Assembly (NCBI GenBank): GCA_026225115.1
Contig: JAMFSE010000122.1
Location: forward strand, 1 to 64,000
Source: Rhodovastum atsumiense
GTDB lineage: Bacteria > Pseudomonadota > Alphaproteobacteria > Acetobacterales > Acetobacteraceae
Length of the DNA: 64,000 bases
Reading direction: 5' to 3'
Under the pieces are notes generated by a model, which saw only the letters and a program-made list of their open reading frames with translations, did not search any database and had not been told where the DNA came from. The position numbers and the translations under genes are program-made. Of the stretch, positions 41,861 to 50,423 are shown piece after piece. The number at the start of each line of letters is the position of its first letter. Position 1 is the stretch's first letter.

Positions 41861-42727
41861 ATGACCAACATCAGCAACGCCAAAAATTTCAAACTTGGCA
41901 GCCGCCAGGTGAACCGCCTTGGGTACGGTGCCATGCAGCTTGCCGGGCCGGGCGTGTTCGGGCCGCCGAAAGACCGGAACGCGGCCATCGCAGTGTTGCG
42001 TGAAGCCGTGGCCAGCGGCGTGAACCACATCGACACCAGCGATTTTTACGGCCCGCATGTCACCAACCAGCTGATCCGTGAGGCGCTGCATCCCTATCCG
42101 GACGATCTGGTCATCGTCACCAAGATCGGCGCGAAAAGGGGCGACGACGCATCCTGGAATCCGGCGCTCTCCCCGCAGGCGCTGACCGATGCGGTGCATG
42201 ACAATCTCCGCAACCTGGGCCTGGACGTGCTGGAGGTGGTGAATTTTCGCTGCATGATCGGGCATCAGGGACTGGCTGAAGGCTCCATCGAGCAACAGCT
42301 CACCGTGCTGGCCGAATTGCAGCGCCAGGGCCTGGTGCGGCATATTGGCCTCTCCACGGTCACCCGCACGCAAATCGAGGAAGGCCGGCGGATCTGCGAA
42401 ATTGTCTGCGTGCAGAACCAGTATAACCTGGCCCATCGGGAAGATGATGCCGTGGTGGACTGGCTCGCCAGCGCCGGCATCGCCTATGTTCCGTATTTCC
42501 CGCTCGGCGGCTTTAGCCCCCTGCAATCCACCGAACTCTCCGAAGTGGCCGTTGAACTAGGGAAAACGCCGATGCAGGTAGCACTTGCCTGGCTGCTGGA
42601 CCGCGCGCCGAATATTCTGCTGATCCCCGGCACATCCTCGGTTGAGCACTTGCGGGAAAACATGGCCGCAGCAGAACTGCAATTGCCAAAAGCAGCGCGC
42701 GCCAAATTGGATAAAATCAGCGCCTAA
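41861..42727 (+). CDS. Aldo/keto reductase (YdbC-like)
   Basis: A 288-residue AKR. The catalytic Asp-Tyr is in HIDTSDFYGPHVTNQLI, Lys in VIVTKIGAKRGDD, and the cofactor loop in LLIPGTSSVEHLRENMAAAEL. ATG 41861 after aaaggag is chosen over the frame's TTG six bases earlier. It is divergent from and probably controlled by the LysR gene. The end overlaps gluQ by four bases in convergent orientation. YdbC-type members reduce pyridoxal, but substrate here is not proven. Confidence 0.9.
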   Translation: MTNISNAKNFKLGSRQVNRLGYGAMQLAGPGVFGPPKDRNAAIAVLREAVASGVNHIDTSDFYGPHVTNQLIREALHPYPDDLVIVTKIGAKRGDDASWNPALSPQALTDAVHDNLRNLGLDVLEVVNFRCMIGHQGLAEGSIEQQLTVLAELQRQGLVRHIGLSTVTRTQIEEGRRICEIVCVQNQYNLAHREDDAVVDWLASAGIAYVPYFPLGGFSPLQSTELSEVAVELGKTPMQVALAWLLDRAPNILLIPGTSSVEHLRENMAAAELQLPKAARAKLDKISA

Positions 42728-43569
42728 AGCGTGGCGTTTTGCCGGTCGACGACGCGCAATTGCCCTAACACCGTGGCCGCGGAAACGCCGGCTTCGCGCA
42801 TGCCCCGAAGTGTCGCGGCACCGTCGCGTTTCGCCAGGCGCCTGCCGTCGGCATCGGTAATCAGCGGGTGGTGCGCATAGGTCGGCGTCGGCAGGCCCAG
42901 CAGGCGCTGCAAAAGCACATGGGTATGGGTGGCATCGAACAGATCCTGTCCACGGGTAACATGGGTGACTTTTTGCGCGGCATCGTCATGCACCACGCAT
43001 AAATGGTAGCTTGCTTTGTTAGCACGACGGCCCAGCACCACGTCGCCCAATGTTTCGGGCCGGCCGTCGATATAGCCGATGTCCTCTTCGTAAAATCCGA
43101 AGTCCTTGACCGCTTCCAACGCCAGTTCAACATTCAGCCGAATGGCATAATTGCCACCTTCCGCTGCCCGTGCCTTTCGTTCGCCCAGCGTCAGATGGCG
43201 GCAGGTCCCCGGGTATTTCTGCTCGCCGCCATGCGGGGCGGCCAAGGCGCGGGTAATTTCAGACCGGCTGCAAAAACATGGATACAAAACGCCGCGTGCA
43301 TCAAGCTTTTGCAGGGCGGCCCGGTAATCCGGTAGAAAGTCTGACTGCACCCGGATATCCCCGTCCCAATCGAGACCAAGCCATCGAAGATCTTCCAGGA
43401 TGGAATTGTTAAACTCCGGCTTGCAACGGGTACTGTCGATATCCTCTAGCCGCAGCAAAAAATTCCCGCCGGAGATTCTGGCGCGCTGCCAGCCGAGCCA
43501 AGCCGAATAGGCATGTCCCAGGTGTAAATGCCCGGTGGAGCTTGGCGCAAAGCGCGTGATCACTTCCAT
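42724..43569 (-). CDS. gluQ: Glutamyl-Q tRNA(Asp) synthetase
   Basis: A 281-residue GluRS-like protein without the anticodon-binding domain. The HIGH-like motif is TRFAPSSTGHLHLGHAYSAWLG and the KMSKS-like motif RRLAKRDGAATLR. Four-ligand zinc segment CFCSRSE and later C/Y residues fit. It charges glutamate onto queuosine at position 34 of tRNA-Asp. Length is right for the truncated paralogue, and not for GltX. Confidence 0.93.
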   Translation of the reverse strand: MEVITRFAPSSTGHLHLGHAYSAWLGWQRARISGGNFLLRLEDIDSTRCKPEFNNSILEDLRWLGLDWDGDIRVQSDFLPDYRAALQKLDARGVLYPCFCSRSEITRALAAPHGGEQKYPGTCRHLTLGERKARAAEGGNYAIRLNVELALEAVKDFGFYEEDIGYIDGRPETLGDVVLGRRANKASYHLCVVHDDAAQKVTHVTRGQDLFDATHTHVLLQRLLGLPTPTYAHHPLITDADGRRLAKRDGAATLRGMREAGVSAATVLGQLRVVDRQNATL

Positions 43570-43675
43570 CTAAGATGGTTTAAACGCCATGCTTGCGCGG
43601 GCGCAATAACCGGGCCAGCGTATTCTGTTAGACAGGCCGTTAGCACGTCATTTGTAATGTTTTAGTTAGGAAGTC

Positions 43676-44344
43676 ATGATGAAACCAGCACCAGAGGCCA
43701 TGAAATTTGCAAGCTGGGGACCTTCAACCAAAGGGTCTCCCCGACAATTGGTCATCCTCTGCCATGGCGTCGGCGCCGACGGCCATGACCTGATCGATCT
43801 GGCGCCTTATTGGGCGCATGCACTGCCGGATGCGGTGTTCGTGGCGCCTGACGGGCCGGAGCCATTCGACATGGCGCCCGTTGGACGACAATGGTTTTCC
43901 ATCGGCGACCTGGACCCCGCCGAACTCGGCAGCGGCGTGCGCCGGGCTGCAGTGGGGCTGGATGCGTTTATTGACCAGCAACTGGAAAAATACGCCTTAC
44001 CGAAAACCGATTACGCGTTGATGGGGTTCAGCCAGGGCGCCATGACGGCGCTGTTCACCGGGCTGCGGCGGCCGAATGCGCCGCGTGCAATTCTGGCGTT
44101 CTCCGGCGCGCTGATCGACCCGGACTCCTTGGCCGCCGAGTTAAAAAATCACGCCCCGGTACTGCTCGCGCATGGCGAGTTGGACGGCGTCGTGCCTGCC
44201 TTCCGCTCCCGCGATGCGGCGGCGGCGCTGGGCAAAGCGAGCGTGTCGGTCGAGGCAATATATTCACCAAAGCTGGAGCACGGTATCGATGATATCATGC
44301 TCACCGCCGGCGCATTGTTTCTGCAAAAAGCGTTTGCCCGGTAG
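43676..44344 (+). CDS. Alpha/beta-hydrolase carboxylesterase (phospholipase/carboxylesterase family)
   Basis: A 222-residue esterase with LVILCHGVGADGHDLIDLAP (oxyanion loop), nucleophile GFSQGAMTAL (about residues 117-126), Asp in LAHGELDGVVP and His in LEHGIDD. This is the YpfH/acyl-protein-thioesterase group. Two adjacent ATGs follow taggaagtc; either could start. It stands alone between divergent gluQ and convergent mlaC. Confidence 0.9.
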   Translation: MMKPAPEAMKFASWGPSTKGSPRQLVILCHGVGADGHDLIDLAPYWAHALPDAVFVAPDGPEPFDMAPVGRQWFSIGDLDPAELGSGVRRAAVGLDAFIDQQLEKYALPKTDYALMGFSQGAMTALFTGLRRPNAPRAILAFSGALIDPDSLAAELKNHAPVLLAHGELDGVVPAFRSRDAAAALGKASVSVEAIYSPKLEHGIDDIMLTAGALFLQKAFAR

Positions 44345-44365
44345 CACGCGGCCCGGCGCTAAAGC

Positions 44366-44983
44366 CTACTGATTCGCCTTGATCTGGTTGATCTTGTTCT
44401 GCATCACGGTCAGCAAGGCAGAGACCTGGCCGCCATTGCTGGTAATGACCGAGGCATAGTCATTGCGGGTGGTAATGCGCAGCGAGGTGCCGGCGACAAT
44501 CACGTCGACGATTTTAGGTGTGCCGCCGATTTCATCGACCGCCCAACCCACATCCGCCGGCGCCTGGCCCGGCCGGGTAATCGTGGTGTCGACCACGGTG
44601 TCATTGCCGACCACCGAAGCGCCGTTCACCGTGAAACCAATCCCCTGAAAAGCTTTGATCTGATAGGTGATGTTATTGGCGAGCAGTTGATGAAACAAAG
44701 CCTGGAACTGGGTGTACTGATCCGGCGTTGCGACAGATTTATAGCGGCCGAGCACATAGGCCCCGACATTGTCGACAGCGACCATCTGGTTGACCAGGGT
44801 CTGCAACTGCTGCGCCTTCACCGAGGTGGAAGTGTCAGCGTTAACCACGGCGACCAGCTGCTGGCCCGAGGTTGTGATGAAAGCCTTGGCGGCGTCGGTT
44901 GACACCTGCGCCTGTGCCAGCGGCGCAAGGCTCAGCATCGGCAGGGCGGTCATTGCCCCCAGAACAAATCGGCGGAAATACAT
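44366..44983 (-). CDS. mlaC: MlaC-type periplasmic phospholipid carrier
   Basis: A 205-residue exported protein of the MlaC/Ttg2D family that moves phospholipids across the periplasm. Signal peptide is at residues 1-26, and MYFRRFVLGA has a twin-arginine-like pair, so Tat export is possible though Sec is usual. The core VGAYVLGRYKSVATPDQYTQFQALFHQLL is characteristic. It follows mlaA with 24 bp between them, forming an operon. mlaFED is elsewhere. Confidence 0.9.
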   Translation of the reverse strand: MYFRRFVLGAMTALPMLSLAPLAQAQVSTDAAKAFITTSGQQLVAVVNADTSTSVKAQQLQTLVNQMVAVDNVGAYVLGRYKSVATPDQYTQFQALFHQLLANNITYQIKAFQGIGFTVNGASVVGNDTVVDTTITRPGQAPADVGWAVDEIGGTPKIVDVIVAGTSLRITTRNDYASVITSNGGQVSALLTVMQNKINQIKANQ

Positions 44984-45007
44984 CTACGTGTCCTTAAATT
45001 ACAGCGA

Positions 45008-45823
45008 TTACTGCGTCACCGGCGCCGCCGGCTGGGGAAACCAATCCGGGACAGTTGGGGTGTCGCGCTGATCAATCAACTGCAATTGTGAGGCACGAGA
45101 TTGGCGATAAAGGCTCCGAAATGTGGCATAGGGGTCGAGCGCGGTTTCTTGAACCTGTTCGATCGGGTTCATGAACTGGGCCCTTGTGTTGACGAGATGC
45201 AAGGCGGTTTCAGAATAGCTGAAGGCCGTCATCGCGGTGCTGGCGGGAGCAGCTTCCATCGGCGTCAGGAAAAACGCCACCGGGATCGAAAACGCATCAC
45301 GGGCGCCGGAGGGTCCAAAGGCCGGAAGATACAGATAGGGCCCGGCCGGGATGCCCCATTCAGCCAGCGTCATGCCAAAATCGGTGTCGGTCTCAGGATA
45401 GCCCAAATGGGTCGCCGGATCGAAAATGCCGCCAATGCCCACGGTCGAATTGACGACAAATCGCACCAGCGAGGTGCCGGCATCGCGCGGCTTGCCGCCC
45501 GCGGCAAAATAGATCAACCGGCCAGGTTCGCCGATATTGGTCACAAAATCGCCGACATGGTTGCGAATGCCCTGGGTGGTGATTTTGATATAACCTTTGG
45601 CTATCGGCTTGAACGCATAGCGATCGAGCTTATCGTTAATGCTGTAGAACACCCGGTTGGTCGGCTCCATCGGGTCATTCTGTTGCTGATAGGCCTGGTA
45701 ATCGGCAGTGTCGGAAGCCGGGGGCGCCTTGGCGCAGCCGGACAGCATGCCGGCCAGAATGACGGCCGGAGCGGCGATGGCGGCAATGCCCCGTCTCACG
45801 CTTAAAATTCGGTTGTGCAGCAC
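45008..45823 (-). CDS. mlaA: Outer-membrane lipoprotein MlaA (VacJ)
   Basis: A 271-residue lipoprotein, with lipobox MLSGC after a basic hydrophobic signal. Family motifs NDPMEPTNRVFYSINDKLDRYAFKPIAKGY and GEPGRLIYFAAGGKPRDAGTSLVRFVVNSTVGIGGIFDPATHLG are present. It removes misplaced phospholipids from the outer leaflet. GTG 45823 is taken as start since aaggagg lies five bases before it; the track frame to 45898 has no such site. It forms an operon with mlaC. Confidence 0.93.
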   Translation of the reverse strand: MLHNRILSVRRGIAAIAAPAVILAGMLSGCAKAPPASDTADYQAYQQQNDPMEPTNRVFYSINDKLDRYAFKPIAKGYIKITTQGIRNHVGDFVTNIGEPGRLIYFAAGGKPRDAGTSLVRFVVNSTVGIGGIFDPATHLGYPETDTDFGMTLAEWGIPAGPYLYLPAFGPSGARDAFSIPVAFFLTPMEAAPASTAMTAFSYSETALHLVNTRAQFMNPIEQVQETALDPYATFRSLYRQSRASQLQLIDQRDTPTVPDWFPQPAAPVTQ

Positions 45824-45997
45824 CCAAGCCTCCTTCATCGCCGGCATTAAGCCCGCTTCTCTTGCGCTAGTATTTAACTCAGATCGCCGCCGGATCAACG
45901 GCCTATGCGGGAAAACGCAGTAATATTATTGCGCTGCACCCCTGCGCGCCCATCTTGCATTGCATGCAGGCATGGCCGAAACCCAGCGAAGATAGAA

Positions 45998-46135
45998 TGG
46001 AAGGCCTTCTTTTTCTGGAGAAAAAGAAGCAAAAAGACTTTATTACTCTGGGCCTGAGCCCGTGGCAGGGCCAGCGCCCATGGCCGCGAGTAATAAAGTT
46101 TTTTTGCTTCTTTTTGTTCACAAAAAGAAGATACT
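45998..46135. repeat. Family-1 palindromic element, complete (copy H)
   Basis: Left arm cttctttttctggagaaaaa followed by gaagcaaaaagactttat; centre gggcctgagcccgtggcagg; right arm aaagtttttttgcttc followed by tttttgttcacaaaaagaag. It lies in the divergent gap between mlaA and uvrD and ends three bases before the uvrD ATG, so it must form the 5' end of the uvrD message. Confidence 0.85.
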
Positions 46136-46138
46136 TAA

Positions 46139-48316
46139 ATGACTTACTTAGAGGGCCTGAATCAGGCCCAGCGCGACGCCGTAGAGGCGACAGAAGGGCC
46201 GATCCTGGTGCTGGCAGGCGCCGGCACCGGCAAGACCCGGGTTTTGACGACCCGCTTCGCGCATATTCTGCTGACGCGCCGGGCGTTTCCGAACCAGATC
46301 CTCACGGTGACCTTCACCAACAAGGCGGCGCGGGAGATGCGCGAGCGGGTCGCCAAAATCATCGGCCAACCGGCGGAGGGGCTGTGGCTGGGCACTTTCC
46401 ACGCGCTGGGCGCTCGCATGCTGCGCCGCTTTGCCGAGCGGGTTGGGCTGCAGAGCAATTTTTCGATCCTCGACAGCGATGATCAGCTGCGCTTGCTGAA
46501 GCAGGTGATGGAGGCAGCGCGCGTCGATGCGAAGCGCTGGCCGCCGCAGGCCTTGATGGCGCAGATCCAGCGCTGGAAGGACCGCGCGTTCATGCCGGAC
46601 CAAATCCCGGCCGAGGAAGATTCCGAATTCGCAAACGGCCGGGCCAGGCATTTATATGCCGCCTATCAGGACCGGCTGAAAGCGCTGAACGCGGCGGATT
46701 TTGGCGATCTGCTGCTGCTGACCACAAACCTGCTGAAAACCGACGCCGAGGTGCTGGCGACCTATCACCGGATGTTCCGCTATATTCTGGTGGATGAGTA
46801 CCAGGACACCAATCTGGTGCAGTATTACTGGCTGCGTCTGCTGGCGCAGGCGAATAAAAACATCTGCTGCGTCGGCGATGATGACCAGAGCATCTATTCC
46901 TGGCGCGGCGCAGAGATTGAAAACATTCTGAAATTCGAGCGGGATTTCCCGGGCGCGAAAATTGTCCGGCTGGAAGCGAACTACCGCTCAACCGCGCCGA
47001 TCCTGGCGGCCGCTTCGCATTTGATCGCGCATAATGAAGGCCGGCTAGGCAAAACCCTGCATTCCGGCCGCAAGGATTCCGCCGGTGAAAATGTCGAAGT
47101 TGTCGCACTTTGGGATTCCGAGGAAGAGGCCCGCATGGTCGGCAACCGTGTCGAAAACTACCGGCGCGACGGCGATAGCCTGGCCGAGATGGCAATTCTG
47201 GTGCGCGCCGGTTTTCAGACCCGCGCCTTTGAAGAGCGGATGATCACGCTGGGCCTGCCTTACCGGATCATCGGCGGTCTGCGGTTTTACGAGCGCGCCG
47301 AGATTCGCGATGCTTTGGCCTATTTGCGGGTGCTGGCGCAGCCGGCCGATGATCTGGCATTTGAGCGCATTATCAACACGCCGAAACGCGGCGTCGGGGA
47401 TGTATCGCTGCGGGCCATTCACGCGCGGGCACGCGCTGCACAGATTTCACTGTATGCGGCAGCGGAAATATTGCAGGCCGAAGGCGGCTTTAAGGGTAAA
47501 ATGCGGGATGCGATGCGCGAATTGCTGCAAGGTTTCGCCCGCTGGCGGGTGATGCTGCCAACGGAGGGCCATGTGGTGACATTGGCGACGCTACTGGACG
47601 AATCCGGCTACACCATGATGTGGCAGAACGACAAATCACCGGAAGCGCCGGGGCGCCTCGAGAATTTGAAGGAACTCGTGCGCGCCATTGCGGATTTCGA
47701 AACGCTGCAGGGCTTCCTCGACCACGTGGCACTGGTGATGGAGAACGAGGAGCAGAGCGATGATGCCAAGCTCAGCATGATGACCCTGCATGGCGCCAAG
47801 GGCCTGGAATTCGACACGGTGTTCCTGCCGGGTTGGGAAGAAGGCGTGTTTCCCAACCAGCGGTCGCTGGATGAGGGTGGGTTGAAAAGCCTGGAGGAGG
47901 AGCGCCGGCTGGCCTATGTGGGTATCACCCGGGCCCGCAAGCGCGCGGTCATCAGCCATGCCGCCAACCGGCGGATTTACGCCAACTGGCAATCCAGCAT
48001 CCCAAGCCGGTTTATTGAGGAAATGCCGGCCGAATTCATCAATGTCAGCGGCTCGGCTTCGACCGCGCGGGCAGAGCGGATGGCGGCCCCCGTGCAGTTT
48101 CCGATGATCGCCCGGCGCCCGCAAATGGCGGATGCCTGGGAGCAGCCGGCGCGCCCGGCAAGGGCGGATAAAATCCCCGTCGGCACGCGGGTGTTTCATC
48201 AGAAATTCGGCTACGGTATCGTCATTGCCGCGCATGATGACCGGCTTGATATCAACTTTGAGACCTCCGGCGAGAAGCGCGTGCTCGACCGATTTGTGGA
48301 GCGTCATGGCAGCTGA
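46139..48316 (+). CDS. uvrD: ATP-dependent DNA helicase UvrD/PcrA
   Basis: A 725-residue SF1A helicase. Motif I GAGTGKT (about residue 29), motif Ia TFTNKAAREMRERV, motif II VDEYQDTN, III VGDDDQSIYSWRGAEIEN, IV LEANYRST, V TLHGAKGLEFDTVFLPGWEEGVFPNQRS and VI EERRLAYVGITRARKRAV. The C-terminal Tudor-like end (GTRVFHQKFGYGIV) is typical of PcrA. It acts in nucleotide-excision and mismatch repair. It overlaps prmA by 11 bp. Confidence 0.95.
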   Translation: MTYLEGLNQAQRDAVEATEGPILVLAGAGTGKTRVLTTRFAHILLTRRAFPNQILTVTFTNKAAREMRERVAKIIGQPAEGLWLGTFHALGARMLRRFAERVGLQSNFSILDSDDQLRLLKQVMEAARVDAKRWPPQALMAQIQRWKDRAFMPDQIPAEEDSEFANGRARHLYAAYQDRLKALNAADFGDLLLLTTNLLKTDAEVLATYHRMFRYILVDEYQDTNLVQYYWLRLLAQANKNICCVGDDDQSIYSWRGAEIENILKFERDFPGAKIVRLEANYRSTAPILAAASHLIAHNEGRLGKTLHSGRKDSAGENVEVVALWDSEEEARMVGNRVENYRRDGDSLAEMAILVRAGFQTRAFEERMITLGLPYRIIGGLRFYERAEIRDALAYLRVLAQPADDLAFERIINTPKRGVGDVSLRAIHARARAAQISLYAAAEILQAEGGFKGKMRDAMRELLQGFARWRVMLPTEGHVVTLATLLDESGYTMMWQNDKSPEAPGRLENLKELVRAIADFETLQGFLDHVALVMENEEQSDDAKLSMMTLHGAKGLEFDTVFLPGWEEGVFPNQRSLDEGGLKSLEEERRLAYVGITRARKRAVISHAANRRIYANWQSSIPSRFIEEMPAEFINVSGSASTARAERMAAPVQFPMIARRPQMADAWEQPARPARADKIPVGTRVFHQKFGYGIVIAAHDDRLDINFETSGEKRVLDRFVERHGS

Positions 48317-49196
48317 ATTACTGGATTGCATCACCCTTACGGTGCCGGACGACGCGCTCGATCATTTTGAATCGGCGCTGAGTTCGGTCTGCCGCGCGGT
48401 CTCGTTCTTTCAGAATGAGGAAGAACAGAGCTGGGATATCAGCGGCGTAAAGGAACGCGGGGCATTTGAAAACGACCTCGCTTCGGCCTTGATGATCGCA
48501 GAAATGGTCACCGGCTACAGCCCTGTCCTCACGCGTTCGCTGGTGCCAGTCGGCGGCTGGCTGGCGCGCACCAAGGCGGCGTTTCCGGAACAGCTGATCG
48601 GCAGCCGCTTCGTGGTTCGCGGAACCCATATCGACGCGCCGCCCATTCCCGGCAGGATTCTGCTGACCGTGGATGCAGGCATGGCCTTTGGCAGCGGCGA
48701 GCATAATTCCACCCGCGGCTGCCTGGTGGCGCTGGAGCAAATTGCCAAATACCACCGCCCGCAAAGCGTTCTCGATCTCGGCACCGGCTCCGGCGTGCTG
48801 GGGATCGCCGCGGCGAAAATCTACTCTCGCAAACAGCGCAAAGTTCTCGCCACGGACATCGATGCGCGGGCGGCGCGCGTTGCCGCCGCCAATGCCCGGA
48901 TCAATGGTGTCGCCGGCCAGATCCAGGCGATCAAGGCCGATGGCTGGGTGGACAGAACCATCCGGCGAAACGCGCCCTACGACCTGGTCTTCGCCAACAT
49001 TCTCGCCCGCCCGCTTTGCGCCATGGCGCATGCGCTGGCGGTTGCCCTGGCGCCGGGCGGCATTGCCATTCTTGCCGGCCTGCTCACGATCCAGGCGAAC
49101 TGGGTGCTCTCGGCCCACCGCCGCGCCGGACTGGTCCTGGAACAGCGGATCATGGACGGCGCGTGGACGATATTGGTGATGCGCAAACGCGGCTAA
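48306..49196 (+). CDS. prmA: Ribosomal protein L11 methyltransferase
   Basis: A 296-residue SAM methyltransferase for L11. The central motif DAGMAFGSGEHNSTRGCLVAL replaces the usual GTGxHxTT in a recognisable way; motif I is VLDLGTGSGVLGIAAAK, and NILARPLCAMAHAL is the catalytic NxxPY-like region in this family. ATG 48306 overlaps the uvrD end by 11 bp; the track frame to 48132 lies inside uvrD. Coupled expression with uvrD is likely. Confidence 0.92.
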   Translation: MAAELLDCITLTVPDDALDHFESALSSVCRAVSFFQNEEEQSWDISGVKERGAFENDLASALMIAEMVTGYSPVLTRSLVPVGGWLARTKAAFPEQLIGSRFVVRGTHIDAPPIPGRILLTVDAGMAFGSGEHNSTRGCLVALEQIAKYHRPQSVLDLGTGSGVLGIAAAKIYSRKQRKVLATDIDARAARVAAANARINGVAGQIQAIKADGWVDRTIRRNAPYDLVFANILARPLCAMAHALAVALAPGGIAILAGLLTIQANWVLSAHRRAGLVLEQRIMDGAWTILVMRKRG

Positions 49197-49243
49197 AGCC
49201 AGTTCTTCAGTAAATATTGAGGAAGCTGTGCGAGGCTGCTTGG

Positions 49244-50389
49244 ATGGCGCGCCGGGCTCAACGAATCGCATTTATGCTTCTCCCAGGGCTGGATCATTTT
49301 ACGCATGATCTGATCGCGTCGCTTCCCGTTCCGGGCGAAGTCGAAGTAAAGCCGTTCCCGGTGCGTGGCCTGAACGATCTGGACGCCGCTTGCGCCTGGG
49401 CGGATGACGCGGCGCGCGACACGATCTGGTTCGAATTTTGCTGGCCGCCCTTCCCTGCGATGATCGCGCAATATGATTTTGGCGGCCGCCGGGTGCTGAT
49501 GCGGGTGCATCGCATCGAAGCCTATGAGACCTCGCACGCTGCCTCCGCGCCGTGGCATAAAATAGACGACGTGATTGTGGTAAGCGAAGATATGGCTTCC
49601 AGACTGCTCGCGCAGGTACCGGGGTTGCGTAACGCAACCGCTTTGCATGTCGTACATAATGGCGTCGATGTGGATCGCTTTGTCCCGCGTGTGGTGGAGG
49701 CCTTCAGCATCGGTTGGTGCGGACTGCTGAACATGCGTAAAAACCCTTTAATGGCGCTGGAGATTCTGTATTTGCTGCGGCAGGAAGACATTCGCTGGCA
49801 TATGCATATTTCCTCGAAAGGCGGCGATCCGGTGGCGCTGGATAATTTCAGTTACTTGCGGCGGCGGCTCGGTTTGGTGGCCGCGGTGACAGTGGATGGC
49901 AACGTCTCCGCGGCCGCAATGCCGGCATGGCACGCGCGGAACCTGGTACTGCTTTCGACCAGCCTGCATGAGAGTTTTGGCTATGCAATGGCTGAGGCTG
50001 CAAGCTGCGGCTCCGATGTCGCGATGCTGGACCAGGTAGGAGCGGCAGAATTTTGGCCGGATGAAATGCGATTCGGCACCGCAGCGGAAGCGGCGGCGAT
50101 GATAAAAGCCGCGCGGCCCGGACGATGGCGCGAAATGGTGGTAAAACGATTTTCACTGAATGCGCAGGTGGAAAAACTGCGCGGTATACTGAAGCCCATA
50201 TCCCATGATATGGATTTTCTTAGAATCGGCGCAGCCGATGAGGTACTGGACCATCTGGCAAGTGGGCATAGCGCATTAAGGCTGGATATGCGGCCGAAAG
50301 AAGAGATGGAAGCAGCAGAATTTTTGTTGGTCAGCAGCGGATACAAGCGGGTCGGGCAATCCCAGGGCGGCATTTTATTTCGGGTTTAA
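49244..50389 (+). CDS. Glycosyltransferase, GT4/GT-B-like
   Basis: A 381-residue protein with a GT-B fold. The second half has WCGLLNMRKNPLMALEILYLLRQEDIRWHMHI, LVLLSTSLHESFGYAMAEAASCG (donor-binding E-rich loop) and GAAEFWPDEMRF. The first half is not strongly similar to any family. ATG 49244 follows gcgagg. It lies 28 bp before a family-1 arm and convergent with the O-GlcNAc-transferase-like gene, so a role in surface or flagellar glycosylation is possible. Confidence 0.8.
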   Translation: MARRAQRIAFMLLPGLDHFTHDLIASLPVPGEVEVKPFPVRGLNDLDAACAWADDAARDTIWFEFCWPPFPAMIAQYDFGGRRVLMRVHRIEAYETSHAASAPWHKIDDVIVVSEDMASRLLAQVPGLRNATALHVVHNGVDVDRFVPRVVEAFSIGWCGLLNMRKNPLMALEILYLLRQEDIRWHMHISSKGGDPVALDNFSYLRRRLGLVAAVTVDGNVSAAAMPAWHARNLVLLSTSLHESFGYAMAEAASCGSDVAMLDQVGAAEFWPDEMRFGTAAEAAAMIKAARPGRWREMVVKRFSLNAQVEKLRGILKPISHDMDFLRIGAADEVLDHLASGHSALRLDMRPKEEMEAAEFLLVSSGYKRVGQSQGGILFRV

Positions 50390-50423
50390 GCAGTTCTTTT
50401 TCTGAAGAAAAAGCTCTTAAACC
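50389..50423. repeat. Family-1 palindromic element, solo arm (copy I)
   Basis: taagcagttctttttctgaa followed by gaaaaagctcttaa is one truncated arm between the convergent glycosyltransferase and TPR-transferase genes. The ctttttctgaagaaaaag hairpin can end transcripts from both sides. Confidence 0.7.
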
